This document shows, piece after piece, positions 47,345 to 59,600 of a DNA stretch of 64,000 nt (position 1 is its first letter; the number at the start of each line of letters is the position of its first letter). Source of the DNA: Paramyrothecium sp. XJ0827 (lineage: Eukaryota > Ascomycota > Sordariomycetes > Hypocreales > Stachybotryaceae); NCBI GenBank assembly GCA_020881915.1, contig JAJFPB010000010.1, positions 620,001-684,000 on the forward strand, read 5' to 3'. Below the pieces are notes generated by a model, which made no database searches, had not been told where the DNA came from, and saw only the letters and a program-made list of their open reading frames with translations. The position numbers were made by a program, and so were the translations under genes.

Positions 47345-47737
47345 TACATGGGCTTGTATTGTGCAATATCCAATCCTGTTCGTACTGCGGTCGAAGTGAC
47401 AACCAATGCTTTGAAAGGGTAGATGTCGCAGGTCGCATAGGAATGAGGATAGGCAACAAAGCAGTAAGGCAGCTATCTAGACAGGCCATTCATAACTAAA
47501 TGGAAGAAAATTGTGAAGGCTCGGCACTTTGACTGGCACTATTCTCCTACTTGATTAGTTGGCAGCGTGGTCGCTTGAAGCATGAATAATAAGTCAAAAC
47601 AGGAGCTGTATTTAGCTCCAGTGATCTAGCCCTTTGGAACATCAACTGGCCTACCGGTGTGATTCCACGTTTAACATACACTCAATTTAGCCGCCTAATT
47701 CTGCTCATTGAGTGAGTGCTTGTGGATCGCCTCCTGA

Positions 47738-48352
47738 CTATTTTTCCTTCCTCGGACTTATCGTCGTCAAGGAGACTGACCCTACAACAACACCCATTGT
47801 GTTCCCTCTCTGGAAGTGGTGCGACCTATTCAGGGCCTTCTTCGTACCTGGAGTTCCAATGTCGAGCCTTTCCAAAACCTCCATCACCACTGAATAAAGA
47901 ATTTCGAAATTTCCGTCGTCCACCTCCACAGCAATGCCAATTGACCCGTTAGTCTCTAAGCGCCTGGCTTCCTTAAACTCACGTACGCCAATTCCTGGCA
48001 GCCATTAACACCAATCCTGTCTATTAATTGTCCCTAATAGCTCGCCACTAGCTCTGTACAAAATCTCCCGTCTCTTGCCACACACTCCGGGTAACTCGTC
48101 ATAGCATCAAATACCCACCCAAATTTGTCGTCCACGGGGAACGTGGACTCTCTTTCCCAATTGAGTCTGCCGCTGCAGCAGACTTAGCATGTGTTGTGAA
48201 AGATACGAGAGACTCTCTGACGCCCGATCCGACTTCCAGTCCTCTCCAAACAAACCAAGTAGGACATTCAAATCCGCATCCATTGCTTTATACCCTAGCG
48301 CTACCCTATATGGCTACACTTCCCAGGACAGGTCATCATACACAACAATCGC
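47738..48352 (-). pseudogene. Decayed protein-coding gene with three in-frame stops
   Basis: One minus-strand frame reads as coherent protein for about 205 codons, interrupted only by TAG at 48314-48316, TGA at 48107-48109 and TAA at 48005-48007. Pieces include MDADLNVLLGLFGEDWKSDR, CGKRREILYRASGELLGTI and RRLETNGSIGIAVEVDDGNF, ending with a natural stop at 47738. Each stop can arise from one C-to-T or G-to-A change (from Gln or Trp codons), which suggests RIP-like mutation of a once duplicated gene. The upstream end runs into a tRNA gene at 48354, so the 5' part is lost. I do not recognise the family. Confidence 0.55.
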
Positions 48353-48353
48353 A

Positions 48354-48489
48354 GGCAACTTGGCCGAGTGGTTAAGGCGGTGCAGTCAAGGTAGCGTTCT
48401 TAAATAACGCAATGCGCCTTTCATACTAGTAAATAGTGGGGTATATTGCTCTGGAGAAATCCTCGTGTGTTCGAATCACACAGTTGTCA
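48354..48489 (+). tRNA. tRNA-Leu(CAA) with a 55 nt intron
   Basis: The acceptor stem GGCAACT pairs with AGTTGTC. The A box is TGGCCGAGTGG, and the T arm GTGTG-TTCGAAT-CACAC provides the B box. A class II variable arm (TGGAGAAATCCTC) is present. The anticodon CAA lies at 48387-48389 and the intron is placed at about 48391-48445, directly 3' of the base after the anticodon as usual. With this intron the anticodon stem has one T-T mismatch. An alternative shorter intron pairs the stem fully but leaves a 47 nt variable region, which I consider less likely. Confidence 0.78.
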
Positions 48490-49820
48490 CGCAACTCTTT
48501 TTGGTCAAGTTGGCTTCTAGCCATTTGATAGAGCGGTGTTTTTTTTTTGTAGGCCACTTTCAACGAATTTGATTTGAACACTACTAGCAACATATGAAGG
48601 GATCGAGAGTTAGACTCAGTATAGGAAGTCTCATATGAGTATGAATATTGTTTGGGGCCGCAAGAGGTCTTGGAAACCCAGCCGTAGGCTGTGACACTTT
48701 GAAGGCACGTTGAACGGTGGTTGCCGGTGGAATACAAAGAAAGAGCATGAGATCCAATCAAGAAATTCATTTCGTCATTCAATCAATTCCAGTCGAGAAA
48801 GCAACTTCAGGTACATCCATTCAAAGCTGCGCCAAGCCAGCCCCAGGCTGCTGTGTTTCATTCTCACGCTCATCTTGCTGGAAGAGCTAAGTAGGGGGAC
48901 TCCGTCTCCACGCTTTTAACTTGGAAGGTAACGTTACAACTTCATTTCGATATCAGATAATCTCGGCGAGGCTAGATCCACACGAATGCCGCTGTAATCA
49001 GATTTGCATCTAATGCATTATCCATATATGATAATGGTAACAAGATGTAGTGCCTTTCCGGAGTCCGAGTGCGGATAGAGTGGCATGTATCGTGTAGCTG
49101 TTGCCGAAATTGCCTGCTGCAAGCACGCTGCAGGTCTGCCTGAAGCGGGTCATTTGACTTGAAGCTTTCACGAGGGCGGGAACAAAGGGCTGGACAGTAG
49201 ATGATGCAAGTGGCCCGAGCTGGAAGACCAGCCTACACTACAAGGAAGACGCCGCTTATTTAATCTCATCCCATGGACCGTCTCAAAGTTGTCTCGAAGA
49301 TCAAGTTAGTTTTCGAGTGCTAACAGTTCAGCCGGTTTTCGGCACATGAGACCCCGACTTGTGAGAGTGCGCACCCAGGTGGAACCATGCGGAGGCGTAG
49401 TGCGCTCTTACCCCTGAACTAATGCAGGGCACCTCCGGACCATGGCGCCTTTTCGGGTAAGTTCCAGCACCAACAAGGGTGCCAGGGGTTCTTATCTACC
49501 GGCTTCATCATTGGCAAACGTCACTACGCAGGAAAACCCCAGATATTTGGAGAAGATGGTGGATAGCGGGGGAAATTAATTGATGAAGCGATGCGACCCG
49601 CCAGCCCTGATATCAATTCACGCAAGTTGCGGTTAGGGGGTGAATTGCACACCTGTGTTGTGGAGTGTTTAGACCTCTGCGTATATATCCGTGGAGCTTT
49701 CCAGATGCAACGCACGACATGGTGAGCTTCTTTTCCACCTGTGGCTCCGTCATCTTTCAAGACACAGTCATCGTGTCCTAAATCTCGGCGGATAGTCCAG
49801 GTCTCTCGTGTATTGCTGCG
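48490..49820. other. Intergenic
   Basis: No supported gene between the tRNA and the next coding gene. The last few hundred bases are presumably its promoter. Confidence 0.45.
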
Positions 49821-51691
49821 ATGCGTGTAACAACCCTCACAGTTTCCCTTGGCGTTGCCGCCCTCAGCGGCACCGCATTCGCGTCATCGTATCTCAACTC
49901 TCTTTCTAGAGACGCTCGATCACTGTTGACCGAAAGCATGACCTGGATGGATGATTTCTACGACGCCAATGAAGGTTACCTCTATCAGTTTAGTGCTTCC
50001 TCGGCTTTGAGGCATGACACCCGAAGCTCTGCCTGGTACGCCCTCGGTCTTCTTGCCCGAAACAAGGGAAAAGATGTCCTCGAAGCCGAGAAGATTATCA
50101 AGAATGTAATTTCTGGGCAGTATAAGAATCCTGCGGAAGAATGGTGAGACTAGCAGTGCAATTCTCACGCCCGGCGCAAACCAAGCCCAGACTGACCACA
50201 AACCAGGTACGCCACATATCAGAAAGAGCCCGAGGAGCCTTATGTTGGCTCACCGACGTACCTTCCGGACATTTACGACACCTGGGATCCGAACTGGCGT
50301 GGTTTTGTTGGAACGACATTCATTGTTGCTATCGAGGAGTTTTCCAAACTTATCAGCAAGTCTACGCAAGACCTCATGTTGCAGTCGCTCTACAACGCGA
50401 CCAAGGGAGACGAGTATCGCTTCGGAAACCTGGATCCGGATAAGGATAACTTGTACCCTGCCTACAGCAATCCCGTAAGTTCAGTGTAACCGCTTGCTAC
50501 CGGAGACTGCATTACATTAGTGCTGATATCGTAAGGCCATCATGCGTGCCTTCATGTCTGGCTGGACAGGCCGTCGTCTGAAAGAGCAAAACATGACGGT
50601 GAGCGGCGAGAAGTACGCCCAGGAGATCATTGACTTGTTTGATAGGGCCAACACCTTGTCCGAGTTCAACTCGGGAACCTACACAGGTGTATCTCTTTTC
50701 GGGCTTACTTTGTGGAGCAAGTACCTGCCCAAGGATTCAGTCATGACCAAAGCGGGCCCTCGGATGATCCAGCATACGTGGGAGGCTATCGGGCAGCTCT
50801 GGAATCCTTCGATGAAAAATATGGCTGGACCGTGGGATCGTTCGTACGGTTACGATATGAACCGTTACTTAAGTGTTATGGCGCTTTGGTTCAGCACATT
50901 AATTGGGAAAGAAAATTCATCTCTCATCTCCAAGGTATGCTTAAAACCTCATTGCATTCCCTGCCAGCGGTTATTGATGGAACATGAACAGCCGCACGTT
51001 ATGTCACACGCTGGAGATTACGCCTGGGCTCCCCTCGTTGCCGTCCTTGCCAAAAGCCACAAAGCTCTGGTGCCCAAGAAAGTCTTATCCGGCCTCACTA
51101 CATTCCAGGGCGAGCACAACTTCACCGCCAGCACCTATTATCCTCCGTTTGATGTCGTTCCACGCAACATCACAACCTGGGTCTCAGAAAAGCTTACCAT
51201 CGGGGCCGAATCCTTTGATGAACTGTTTATCGGCGGGCCAGGGCAGAATCAAGATGCATTCAACCCTGCGGTTGTGCAGTGGAACACAGGTCAAGAGATA
51301 TCCTTCATCTCGGTAAGTTTATGAATGGCAGTCATGTGGGTGACGTAACTGACCGCAAATTTAGCTCTATCCCACGGAAATCGCTCTGGATGTCCAAGTC
51401 AGCCCAGGCAGACTCAGTCTAACATACCCATACGGCAATTCCAGCTCAGTTTTCTCCATTCTTGTCGGAACCTTCAAAGAGAAGACTACTATCAGTGGGT
51501 GGGTAGACCTTCCGGGACTGAAGGTCGATGTTTCGGGCAATGTCAGCCCCCAATACACCTTGACATTTGGCGGTCAATACGGCGGTAGTGATGATACTGT
51601 TCGAGACTTTGAGTTCTGGAACTTTACTTACAGTATGCCGCCGGGTTTTGTTGGCCAGCCGAATGTTGTGCTTGACTTGGCTTTGCTGTAG
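49821..51691 (+). CDS. Secreted conserved fungal protein of unknown function (alpha/alpha-toroid-like), 5 exons
   Basis: Exons 49821-50143, 50207-50474, 50536-50934, 50992-51312 and 51365-51691 join in phase to 545 residues. A signal peptide (MRVTTLTVSLGVAALSGTAFA) opens the protein. The body carries motifs of a widespread secreted fungal family: SSAWYALGLLARNKG, YDTWDPNWRGFVGTTFI, NLYPAYSNPAIMRA, FNSGTYTGVSLFGLTLW, GPWDRSYGYDMNRY and PPFDVVPRNITTW. The regular aromatic helices suggest an alpha/alpha-barrel like that of some glycosidases or lyases, but the biochemical role is unknown and the catalytic residues cannot be named. Several N-x-S/T sites fit secretion. Introns are short and canonical. 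Confidence 0.88.
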
Positions 51692-53016
51692 GACCTGCGA
51701 TGTGCTTTAATAGTTGCAGTAATACATTTCCTAGATTTGGATATATTCCGTCTCTGTTGTCTAGTTTTATCGGCTACAAAAACCACCATGCATACCATCC
51801 GTATAAAGTGTGTGGATTCCTCCGGGAAGGATTACCTCCGTCTGCAGGAGCCCACGTCTGAGCAATTCTTTACCCCTCTGCCACTAAGGACGAACACATT
51901 GATAATATGGTCAATCCAGAAAGAACTATTGTAACCCCAATCAACAACGCTACTAGACTTGCAATGGAACACTAGTTACACGATAATGTCTCTTTTTCTA
52001 CAGCACGAACCATGAGATTGCAGTTAATCGAGCCGTTGTTTCCAGCCTGGCTTGTAATGTAAGTTTTGTCGGATCAAATTATTGCAGCCGTTCCTGGCCC
52101 TTCTCAATGAGGAGCTATTGGTGCGGATCTTGCTCTTCTCAAAAGCCGGCTCGAGTAGCCTATATGCCAGATAACCTAGTCTGTACTAGAACTTCGCTGT
52201 TCATTATCCCTAGCTGCATGTCTAATGGAAGCGAGCTGGAGCCGGAGCCAAAGTATTGAAGCGCTAATGCAGTCAGCTTACGGCATGCCTGGAATCTATG
52301 CAGACTTCGGTGTACAAGCTTGCAATGCGGATCGTTGATGCGTCTTCCACCTTATCGGTCGGTCCCCCACGTAGGCTAAATTACAAAATCAACCAACTTG
52401 GGGAATCAGAAACGAGACCTGTGTGGTTGGCGCAAGACAATCTCCAACTGCATAGTTTATTCAGCGCGACTCTCAAATTCTCGACCCATGTTGTCAGGAT
52501 GTTGCCGATGAATCCAGGAATCCTGACTGCCTCCACGGTGCATTGTACATGGATGTGGGAATCAGTATATTCGCCTCGACACTTGCCAGAATAATCATAC
52601 AGACATCGAACAGCTTCCTCAAGCCTATTCAAAATCGCATGTGTCCTATATGCCCCCTACACTCTCGCCCGGGAGGGCGGGAACCTAGATGGTTCAACAT
52701 AACACTGACATTTTAATGCCAATCAAGGAAGGACCGAAGACAATCAAGTGGGTGTCGAAGGTTCTAATTCGTCACAGAGAAGTCTCCTTTCAGATATCGC
52801 CGATCATGCATTGAAGTATTGCATCTTTGCATGAACCCTGGTTGCTCGGCTGCCTAAATCCTCGTCTGAGACCAGGCTCAGTTGCCATGGAACACTAGGG
52901 CTATATTAAGATGCACAACTCCCTCTGCACACTCTAACGCCAGTGCTTGAAGTGTGTCTTTGGTTCCATCTCTTACACCCAGATCAGCTAATCATTCTTG
53001 CTTGTAGACTTCGAGA
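51692..53016. other. Intergenic
   Basis: A short frame at 52298-52594 has no motif or splice partner and was not accepted. The right end should hold the promoter of the SDR gene. Confidence 0.45.
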
Positions 53017-54119
53017 ATGTCTGATATCATTAGTGATTACGCCGAGCTTTACCTAAACCCAAAGGGACCAGGTGATGCCCGACCCACGGCACAACAGATC
53101 ATCCGCGACCACAGCGTTGCAAACAAATTAAGTGGAAAAGTTGTTCTTATCACTGGTGCCACTTCAGGCATCGGTCTGGAGACAGCACGTGCTCTATATA
53201 CCACCGGCGCGGACATCTACATCGCTGCTCAAGATGTGGCAGAGGCTAGGACGGTAGCAGACGGTATTTTGAAGTCCTCCGAGACCAGAGGAAAGATCGA
53301 AATCATCGAGATGGAGATGAAGTCGCTTGCTTCGGTTCGGAAGGCTGCCGAGACTTTTTTGGGCATGTCGAGCACCCTCAATATCCTTGTGAACAACGCA
53401 GGTAAGAAGCCAGTGCACTCTTAATGTAGTATTCTGTTTTTGATGAACGCTAATGAGAGGTACTGACAATTTCGGTGATAGGTGTTATGGGAACGCCTGC
53501 AGATGCGAGAACGGATGATGGCTTCGAGCTGCAATTCGGTATCAATCACCTAGCGCACTCTACTCTTACCGCTCTCCTTCTGCCTACCATGGTTCGTTCT
53601 AGCACAGACTCCTTCAAGTCTCGTGTTGTAGCTGTCGCGTCAACCTCTCATCGATACTCCGCGATCAATTGGAACGACGTCAACCTTACCGACAAATACG
53701 ATCCATGGGTTGGGTACGGGCAGTCTAAGACAGCAAACATTTGGATGTCCAACTATATTGACCGTGTGTATGGCCCTCTCGGAGTCCATGCAAACGCAGT
53801 ATTCCCGGGGCTGATTTGGACACCGCTTCTGAGCACTCTATCGCCGGAGGTGGCCACAGAGTGGAAGAACGATCCAGTTCTGATGAATACCTTCCAGTCT
53901 CCAGAACAGGGAGCTGCGACTACTGTGTGGGCTGCAATTGCTGGCTCGTTAGAGGGTCGAGGTGGGAAGTACTTGGCCGGCTGCGGCACGGGAGTACCCG
54001 CCAAAGAGATGAAATCCATACTCGACCCTGGGTATGCTCCTTATGCCTACGACGAGGAGGGGGAAACTAGGCTGTGGGAGCTGAGTTGCCGGCTGAGCGG
54101 CGTGACCCCAGAGGTTTGA
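53017..54119 (+). CDS. Short-chain dehydrogenase/reductase, 2 exons
   Basis: Exons 53017-53401 and 53482-54119 give 340 residues of a classical SDR fold. The NAD(P)-binding motif is TGATSGIG (residues about 46-53). NNAG spans the splice junction, with the catalytic Ser in VAVASTSHR. The active-site YGQSK follows (Tyr and Lys of YxxxK), then a PG motif in NAVFPGLIWT. The N-terminal 40 residues before the fold and the overall layout resemble the retinol dehydrogenase/WW-domain oxidoreductase-like SDRs common in fungi. It should be a cytosolic oxidoreductase acting on an alcohol or ketone; the substrate is unknown. It lies upstream of an MFS exporter in the same direction, followed by a Zn2Cys6 factor, suggesting a shared metabolic role. 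Confidence 0.92.
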
Positions 54120-54982
54120 ATGGAGGTCTTGTTGTTCTTGGCGGCTTAAGTTGTTGATCGTAAATGGGATGCTGTTAAGAAGAACTGTCAGTTCTTGTAA
54201 GCTAGTTTATCTCTAGTCGCCAAATTGTCCCAAGGTACAAGTTTTCCACGCAGACTCTTCCAGGCCTCTGGCCCAAATGTGAGCGTGATACTAGCTGGTC
54301 CTAGCACTAACCACAAAATCTTTGTGCTTCTCAATAATGTTAGATGTACAATTCGAATTGTGCTTATGTCACAATACGATACAGACAAGCTTATTGCAAG
54401 ATACGAATCAAACGATAAGGTCATCCATGCAGGTTCAATTGTAGTGCCTCGAGCGGTCCTTGTTTCGTTCCATTCCGGCGTAGGGATGCTAAGTCGGCGA
54501 AGACAAAATCATTTGCCGAGGGTTCGCCTTGCATCTCACACACATTCTCCACAATGTGTCATCGACGCCAGGTTATGGGTCCACTTTGACGAAAATGGCC
54601 AGGACTAACACCGACGCCGAGGGTGCACTGAGCGGCAGATATTCACGACGGTAAATACTGAGAAAAGATGCTTAATGTAATGATGTAAGAAGCAAGGGAA
54701 TGATTGTTAGCTCAGTAATCGTCATGCTTGTATTTTTGTGTTGAGAAACCCCGTTGACCCTGTTTTAAAAGCCCGGGAAGGGAAACAACAGTCCGGTCCT
54801 GGGCTCGGCCAAAATTTGGGCTGCGCCGAGCTGCTTCCTTAAGAACCCGTAGACCGGGCGCTATAAGCGCACTGGTACCCGATAAATGAATCAATCAAGT
54901 TTGGATGTCCCTCCATATTCAATCACTATTCATCGTTCTGCATCTTTAATCCATGACTCAGACCAAAAGCAAACCATAAGTC
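54120..54982. other. Intergenic, promoter of the MFS drug transporter
   Basis: It contains TCGGCCAAA at 54805-54813, the reverse complement of TTTGGCCGA that occurs twice upstream of the Zn2Cys6 gene. No gene supported. Confidence 0.4.
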
Positions 54983-56855
54983 ATGGGCGGTTTATCAGAT
55001 CAACCACTGTTTGGTGGAATACCTCAGCCCTCCCGGACAGACACCGAAACGACAGCTTCAACCTCCTTGCCCAGTGCCGCCGAAAACTCACACACAGCTC
55101 CAATGCCTGGGAGGTGCTCTTCATCGGAGCCTGAGAAAATGCCAGCTGAAAGCGAGCAAAATGTCGAAGCCGGACTGAGTGATGCTGTCGCGGAAGCTAC
55201 AGAGTCAGAACTGGAGCGCACAGCAACGGCAACTTCACCTTACTATTCCCTCCCCCTGTGGCGCAAGAGTCTCATCGTGTTCACCGCGTCTATGACCACA
55301 TTATGCGTGACCTTTGCGTCCACTAGTCTGTTTCCTCTTACAGCGGAAGTATCTGAAAGTTTACATACTTCACAAGGCGTCATTCTTGCCAGCAACGCTA
55401 TCCTGATCATGGTTATGGGACTTTCTGGTTTTATATGGGGACCAATAGGCCGCCTAGTGGGAAGGAAACCAGCTTGGATCGCGGCCTCTGCTATTTTTGC
55501 TCTGACGACCATCGGCGCAGCCCTTGCACCACAAGCGAGCGCAACAGGACGAACCAGGCTGAATATCTTCCTCGCTATGCGTGTTCTGTCGGGACTAGAG
55601 GGTACGACCTTCCATACCATGGGACAGATATATATCACCGAAGTTTTCGTGCCCGTAGGTTATGCTTGGAGTCTCGTCGCAAATCTCGGACTGACATATC
55701 CTCTAGACTCAACGGGGAACTGCAGCCGGTTTCTTTTTCATTGGCTCAGTCTTTGGCCCAGCATTTGGTAAGTGAAAGATCGACCAGAAGTGGATTGCAA
55801 AGGTTGGAACTAACATTGTCTCAGGTCCTTGCGTGTCGGGCATAATGGTTACGTACTTACATTGGACGTCAATTTTGTGGCTCCAAGCTAGCATGATGGG
55901 TGCGGCCATTATCCTCTCCATGGTTGTCCTCCCAAAGATACCGGCTTCACGGCAACAAAGCTCCAAGGGTGGCAGCAGCAAACGCGAAATCGTCATAGGG
56001 ATACTCAAAGAATTCGACCCGCGGGACGTGTTTCGAGTTCTGGTTTACCCCAATATCACACTCACGGTACGTCGATCCTTCATCTTGTTCATTTCTGATA
56101 CGCATGACTCCAGCACGGAAGAAGAGTACACTGACACATCCCACCAGGATATCGCATGCGGCCTAACGAGCTGGAGTCAGTACACCCTTCTCGCTGCCCC
56201 GCGCCATCTCCTAAACCCACGTTTCAATCTGAATACTCCACTCGTATCCGGACTTTTCTACATTGCCCCAGGAGTTGGCTTCATGGTGGGCACTGTCGTC
56301 GGTGGCAAATTCTCCGACATGACTGTTATCAAGTGGATTGATATCCGTGGTGGCGTGCGGCTACCCCAGGACCGTCTCAACAGTGGATTGATTGCGTTCT
56401 TTTTCGTCATCCCCGTGACATCCCTCATATACGGCTGGGGTCTCGAGTATGAAGTAGGGGGGCTTGCACTCCCCGTCATCACTGCATTCTTCTGCGGAGT
56501 TGGAATCATGCTTGCCTTCACGTCTCTAAACACGTATTGCGCCGAGGTCATGCCCAGAAAGCGAGGGCAAGTAATTGCCAGCAAATACTTGTTTCAATAC
56601 TCAATTTCTGCTGTGGGAAGCGGCGTGATGGTACCACTGATAGATGCTATTGGCATTGGTCCCGCGCAGAGTTTAGGTTTGTATCCTCGCACATCCTCCA
56701 CATTTTCGCCATCAGATAGCTAACCTAATCGTGTAGGAGCAGGATTTGTGCTCTTAGCAGGAGCCCTTACTTGGACCACTGCGAAGCACGGCCTGAAAAT
56801 GCAGCGTTGGGTCGAGCAGAAGGCTGCGCCTTCAGAGGCTAAGGACCTACATTAG
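54983..56855 (+). CDS. MFS multidrug transporter (DHA1, H+ antiporter type), 5 exons
   Basis: Exons 54983-55654, 55707-55767, 55825-56066, 56148-56676 and 56737-56855 join in phase to 540 residues. All four introns are GT...AG and 52-81 nt. A long polar N-terminal tail (about 90 residues, Ser/Thr/Glu-rich) precedes TM1. DHA1 markers are present: WGPIGRLVGRKPAW (motif A), the RVLSGLEGTTF region, TQRGTAAGFFFIGSVFGPAFGPCVSG (motif C antiporter signature) rebuilt across introns, and HWTSILWLQ. The closest known types are the yeast Qdr/Dtr/Aqr1 group. It likely exports a toxic small molecule or metabolite across the plasma membrane. The position between an SDR and a pathway-type regulator fits export of a product or resistance. 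Confidence 0.92.
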
Positions 56856-56981
56856 AGGTCATTGTCGGACGAATGGGATTTTAAAGTGAACTTTAGAGTA
56901 GACATAGAGATTAAGGGGTGATATAGCACTAGAATTAACGCATAGCATTACTTGCTTGATAATTTAAAGTTTAATATGGTA

Positions 56982-59473
56982 TCAGAGCAAATCATTCTGA
57001 GATGGCATCCACCCACTTTCTTCCAAGTTGACTGGAAAGTACAAACTTGGGAACCGTCCTTCTTTCATCTGCGTGTCAAGGAAGCTTAGATCCATATCAG
57101 ATTGTGCTAGAAAGTCCTGCAATGACGGCTCAGCAAGTGCCATCTCCGCCGTCATCGCCGGCTGGTCGCTACTCATTGGTGTCGTGCCGGCGCTCAGGAG
57201 GTGAAGCCCCTGGTTGCCGCTGAGGTTGTTTTGCAAGGCGATACCAACAGCTGGCCCGCTACTAATTTGTCCAGGCAGAGTCCCAGTTCCGTCTCCATTT
57301 GCCGTTCTGTTTGACAGGAAGCTCTGAGATGCTTGTCTCATGAAGTCAAGATGCTGACAATATTCGATTGCACCAAAATTGCCGTTTGCCTTCAGCACCT
57401 GGAGGAAATGACATGCCGAGTCAAAAGCATCCACGTCGTCCTGGTCATTCCGGCCGATTGACAAAATGGAAACACCCAAGATGCTTGCCGCGGAGAAGAG
57501 GTACTGTGTGTAGTTGTAGTCAAACATCGCCAAGGACCCGTCAATCCAGGAGTCTGTTAGCATGCGCAACGAATGGCGTGCGCAGCGGATGCATGCTTCT
57601 GCCAGGGCTAGAGGCGTCTCTCCTAGTTTCTCCTTGAGCTCCGATGTTCGGAATGATGAAAGCCACAAGTCCTTGTGGCCCTTGAACACGTGCAGCAACA
57701 CAGGTCTCGTTACAATGATGGCATACTGTGGTGTGTCAACAATTGCTACGCAGCATGACCTAGGAAGTTTAACAATGCCTTACCTGGTTGAAAGTGAGAT
57801 GGAGCCATTTGGCATGTCTTCGAAGTTGTGCGGTTGTCTTGCTGTTATCAATTCGCAAATGTTGTGGAAGACCACTGACCCAGGCTCTCAACTCGCTGAG
57901 CGCTTTCTGCACGCGCCGAGAAAATGGCACGCTCAAGGCTCGTCGCGTATAGATAGTCGAGATGACGTCCCCTCCGAGGCGGACGAGCTTGATAGCCGCA
58001 TTTATATGGTCGGCATTGACAAAATCAGCCATCTCGGCCTCCGTCAGCCCGTCATCCGACGGCAGCTCCGAGTAAATATCCTCGTCTTGTATGGAGGCAG
58101 CATGGCCCATCTTGGAGGCAAACAAGCGGTCCACGATATAGGTTGTCCAGAAAAGGCGCGTACGATGCTCTCGCGCTGCCCTGTCTGGGTACTGGTGCTC
58201 CGGGACATCGAGATTCATGCCCATGATGACTCCAAGTCGCATGGCACTGCTGGCGAGAAAGTGTGCTGTATACCGCCGGTTGATGAGCAGTGAATAGATT
58301 GACTATGACTGTCAACGTTTTTACCTAGGGGTAACAGGCAATCTAGGTTGGCTCACCAGTAGAATGTATACCTCAATCATCTCGATTTGAGGCCGCTCAC
58401 GCAAGCCGCGCATGATTCTGCTTGCGCGTGCATAATAGTTGATCCCAGGGAAGTCGTCCTCGCTCGTCGCCTTGGACCTTGCCGAAAACACTTCTCCCAA
58501 AGCAAAAAGCGCCCACAGCTTGCATGAAAAGGCCGTGTCAAAGGGGGGCAGATTTCGGTAATGTTGCTTCAGCCCACTGTTTATCTCGCTGCGCCGAACG
58601 CAATGATAGCAAGATCCTACAGTGTCCAGCGCAAAACGAACCAGCAACCGAGCCCTCGGTAAGGCGGGCCATAGCACATGGATGTCTGCCAGCATTGCCA
58701 GCTTGCCGTCAGACACGTAATGCGTGCGTGGAAAGTGCGAGATGCTGTCGTCCCCTGCAGCAGCTTGGCGGAACCGCGTCACGAATGCCGTATCGGCCGA
58801 CTCTCCGACGTGGCCGAGGCCGCCGGAGGTATTCAGTGGCACGAACCAAGACCTTCCTTGTCCATCTAGCAAGGGGTTCTGGGAAGAGTCTTGCGTTTCT
58901 TGATTTAACGTGGCATCTTGCGTTTCAGGGGCTATGGCTGTGGCGGCTGGGCGGGCTTCCTGGCTGAGCGTCTGCTGCTCTCGGAGGCGCTCGGCGAGAC
59001 GCTCATTCTCGGCGCGAAGCTCGTTGAGATATCGAAAAGTTGAAATGTTAGCACAAGATACTGGTGCATATAGTGTGAGGAAGCCTTACTTGTTCGACAC
59101 TGTCACTTTGTGATCACGAACAGGATAGGTGCACTCTTGTGGTGTCTCAGACTGTTGGCAGTTCCGGCAGGGTTCGCCACCTGAGCATTTGATCTGCGTA
59201 GTTATTAGCGAATGCAACGGTGAGTAGCAACCCTTCCGAACTCAAGGTGCTGCTCAAACAGAGCGGATGAAGGTACCTTCCGAGAGTGGCACGGATGACA
59301 CCTTGTACGTGCATTAGCTGAGTCTGTTCAGGTGCGAGCCCATCATGCAACCATAAACTGGAATTGCCTACGTACGCGGTTGGACGTTTGCGGAGCCTGC
59401 CCGGGGTGTCTTCAACAACAGACTCCGAGTTGGAGTGCCTTCGTTTCCGACGGCTCTGCTCCGACGGCGGCAT
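56982..59473 (-). CDS. Zn2Cys6 transcription factor with fungal-specific regulatory domain, 6 exons
   Basis: Exons (minus) 59473-59376, 59301-59277, 59193-59090, 59032-58357, 58302-57784 and 57725-56982 give 721 residues. The binuclear zinc cluster is split over exons 2 and 3 and is canonical (C-X2-C-X6-C-X5-C-X2-C-X8-C: CHPCHSRKIKCSGGEPCRNC...C). A short linker and coiled-coil (KYLNELRAENERLAERL) suggest homodimer binding to paired CGG sites. The fungal_trans domain follows around residues 200-480 (INSGLKQHYRNLPPF, LLINRRYTAHFLASSAMRLGVIMGMN, RLFWTTYIVDRLFASKMG). Joining exons 3 and 4 to keep this coiled-coil needs a CG instead of AG acceptor at 59033-59034, so the gene may be damaged or spliced otherwise. 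It probably regulates neighbouring SDR/MFS genes. Confidence 0.83.
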
Positions 59474-59560
59474 CTGGCTGTGTCAACGACTTTGTCGTGC
59501 TCGCCGCTCATTCAGTGTTATCCGCCGAGGCATGGAAGACGACCCCGGTAAAAATTCAAG

Positions 59561-59600
59561 TTTGGCCGAAACAACCGGCCGAGGCGCTACTTTGGCCGAG
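59561..59600. promoter_or_regulatory. Repeated TTTGGCCGA motif upstream of the Zn2Cys6 gene
   Basis: TTTGGCCGA occurs at 59561-59569 and 59591-59599, with CCGGCCGAGG between. The same word, reversed, lies upstream of the MFS gene at 54805-54813. This could be a common or autoregulatory site for a CGG-binding factor; no binding data support it. Confidence 0.3.
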
